A DNA stretch of 54,576 bases from Pedobacter sp. PF22-3 (GTDB taxonomy: Bacteria > Bacteroidota > Bacteroidia > Sphingobacteriales > Sphingobacteriaceae), in the NCBI RefSeq assembly GCF_026239555.1, contig NZ_JAPIVP010000026.1, positions 1 to 54,576 on the forward strand. The letters are read 5' to 3'. The position numbers and the translations under genes were made by a program. How positions within the stretch are numbered: the first letter of the stretch is position 1; each line of letters opens with the position of its first letter. This document shows, piece by piece, positions 53,800 to 54,576 of the stretch. A model generated the notes under the pieces. It was not told the DNA's origin. It ran no database searches and saw nothing but the letters and a program-made list of their open reading frames with translations.

Positions 53800-53844
53800 G
53801 ATCGCCATGCCCGGGAATTTATTTTATGTTAAGGCACGGCGATC
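53800..53844 (-). promoter_or_regulatory. Strong hairpin between short and long cytolysin-like genes
   Basis: GATCGCCATGCC (53800-53811) and GGCACGGCGATC (53833-53844) pair over 12 positions with one mismatch. On the minus strand the stem begins 17 bases after the short gene's stop and is followed by TTTTAAGTTT. It could be a partial terminator, a processing site or a 3' stabiliser that sets the short:long ratio. Confidence 0.65.
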
Positions 53845-53861
53845 AGATATGGACGGTTTTA

Positions 53862-54576
53862 TTAATTTTTAGGAAAATTAACCAGGAACCTGGTTCTGAA
53901 AATTGAATTATCGCTTAAATAGCTCAATGTATAATATAATGGGAAACCAGGGGTTTGCGGTGTATAATTTCCACCAGAAATAATATACTGTCTAAACGCA
54001 TCGTAGCCATTAATAGATTGTGCCACAGATTCACCTTCGCCACCCACATCATAAATTTCAATTGAAGAATTATCGATAATAGTTTTTAAAGAATCTGCTA
54101 TAGATGCCCCGCCGCTTACTATCCCGGCATTAAATGCAGCTTTAAAAGCCCTGGTTAATGATGAATAATTATAATCGGACTCAACCTTGATCATTCCCAT
54201 TCTCCCGTAAGTGATCGAACTTACATACACAGGCGAATAGGGGCCTAAAGTTGCCGGATCCACCGAATTGTCGAGCAGGTTGCCATCTTCTGGCAGATCC
54301 ATATCCAGGGTAAAGTTGCGCTGTACAAACTTTGCAATAAGGCCTGTTTTCTTTTCAATTTTGGTTTTGCCCAGTGATGCACTTGCGTTAAAGATATTGC
54401 CTACTTTAATGTTGGCACCGAAAGCAAGTTTAAATTCATCATAATAGGTGAACTGGTTCATGTCGAAACTAAAGCTTGTAATTTCTTTACCGGAGAAACT
54501 GTCTGAATAAACGGATTCAAGGAAAGCGCGTGTACTTGATAAACTTGGTTTATTGATCACGCCCGAAACATTTGCC
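53862..54576 (-). CDS. Short CDC-like (CDCL) pore-forming protein, 5' end beyond window
   Basis: Partial: 237 codons plus stop are visible and the frame stays open to the window edge, so the listed GTG at 54560 is not the real start. The sequence is colinear with the long protein: VSGVINKPSLSSTRAFLESV, FTYYDEFKLAFGANIKVG, RNFTLDMDLPEDG, YVSSITYGRMGMI, IYDVGGEGES and TPQTPGFPLYYTLSYLSDNS. It stops at FRTRFLVNFPKN, exactly where the long protein's C-terminal domain begins, so it lacks a domain 4 equivalent. It keeps the CDC Gly-Gly pair that the long protein has as Gly-Ala. It is transcribed first, 88 bp before the long gene. Confidence 0.85.
   Translation of the reverse strand, partial: ANVSGVINKPSLSSTRAFLESVYSDSFSGKEITSFSFDMNQFTYYDEFKLAFGANIKVGNIFNASASLGKTKIEKKTGLIAKFVQRNFTLDMDLPEDGNLLDNSVDPATLGPYSPVYVSSITYGRMGMIKVESDYNYSSLTRAFKAAFNAGIVSGGASIADSLKTIIDNSSIEIYDVGGEGESVAQSINGYDAFRQYIISGGNYTPQTPGFPLYYTLSYLSDNSIFRTRFLVNFPKN

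Overview
The window reads as a chromosomal segment of a Bacteroidota bacterium, most likely a Pedobacter-like member of the Sphingobacteriaceae. This rests on a complete 2,398-residue SprA, several start sites preceded by the Bacteroidota -7 element TAnnTTTG, few Shine-Dalgarno sequences, CarboxypepD-reg/OMP_b-brl outer-membrane proteins, a DUF4292 lipoprotein beside an EnvC-type protein, and the order ruvA-sprA-gcvH-vanZ. The genus is inferred, not proved.

Layout. 1-860: an array of three ~225-245 bp direct repeats without a credible gene. 875-4984 (minus): rRNA modification genes rlmN and a RluF-type pseudouridine synthase, an FMN reductase, a DinB-fold protein and a WYL regulator. 5123-8932: a hybrid histidine kinase and a sigma-54 response regulator, converging with no spacer. 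9002-10097: three tandem copies of a small exported protein. 10479: tRNA-Thr(TGT). 10671-13994: amidohydrolase, 2-hydroxyacid dehydrogenase and nitronate monooxygenase-like enzymes. 14150-16885 (minus): membrane acyltransferase, membrane LytTR regulator and a small HTH/coiled-coil protein. 17328-27288 (plus): a housekeeping and envelope block of acylphosphatase, Wzx-like flippase, dUTPase, TPR protein, DUF4292 lipoprotein, EnvC-like protein, two TatA proteins, GatA and a LysM lytic transglycosylase. 27965-39602: maeB, ruvA, sprA (type IX secretion pore), gcvH, a VanZ-like protein and a 41-residue lipoprotein too short for ordinary ORF calling. 39751-47960: two large paralogous outer-membrane barrels, then feoA-feoB for ferrous iron uptake. 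48399-49360: an Lrp/AsnC regulator and two odd tRNA-like genes. 49495-51887: a LacI-type regulator, with frr and pyrH opposite.

The right edge (52052-54576, minus) holds the most exciting locus. Two adjacent genes encode proteins with the core of the cholesterol-dependent cytolysin fold (MACPF/CDC superfamily). The upstream one lacks the C-terminal domain and runs off the window; the downstream one is a lipoprotein with a ~140-residue C-terminal domain. This short plus long layout matches the two-component CDC-like (CDCL) pore-forming toxins of Bacteroidota. A strong hairpin separates the two genes. A 43-codon ORF with an unusually good Shine-Dalgarno follows, then a terminator.

The second notable find is the tRNA-like pair at 49032 and 49216. 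Both have perfect 7-bp acceptor stems, good D and T arms, giant variable arms (41 and 76 nt), a GTC triplet in the anticodon position, a pyrimidine at position 37 and a shared T:T mismatch in the anticodon stem. A canonical Bacteroidota promoter lies upstream. Everything here was read by eye; no alignment or structure program was run.
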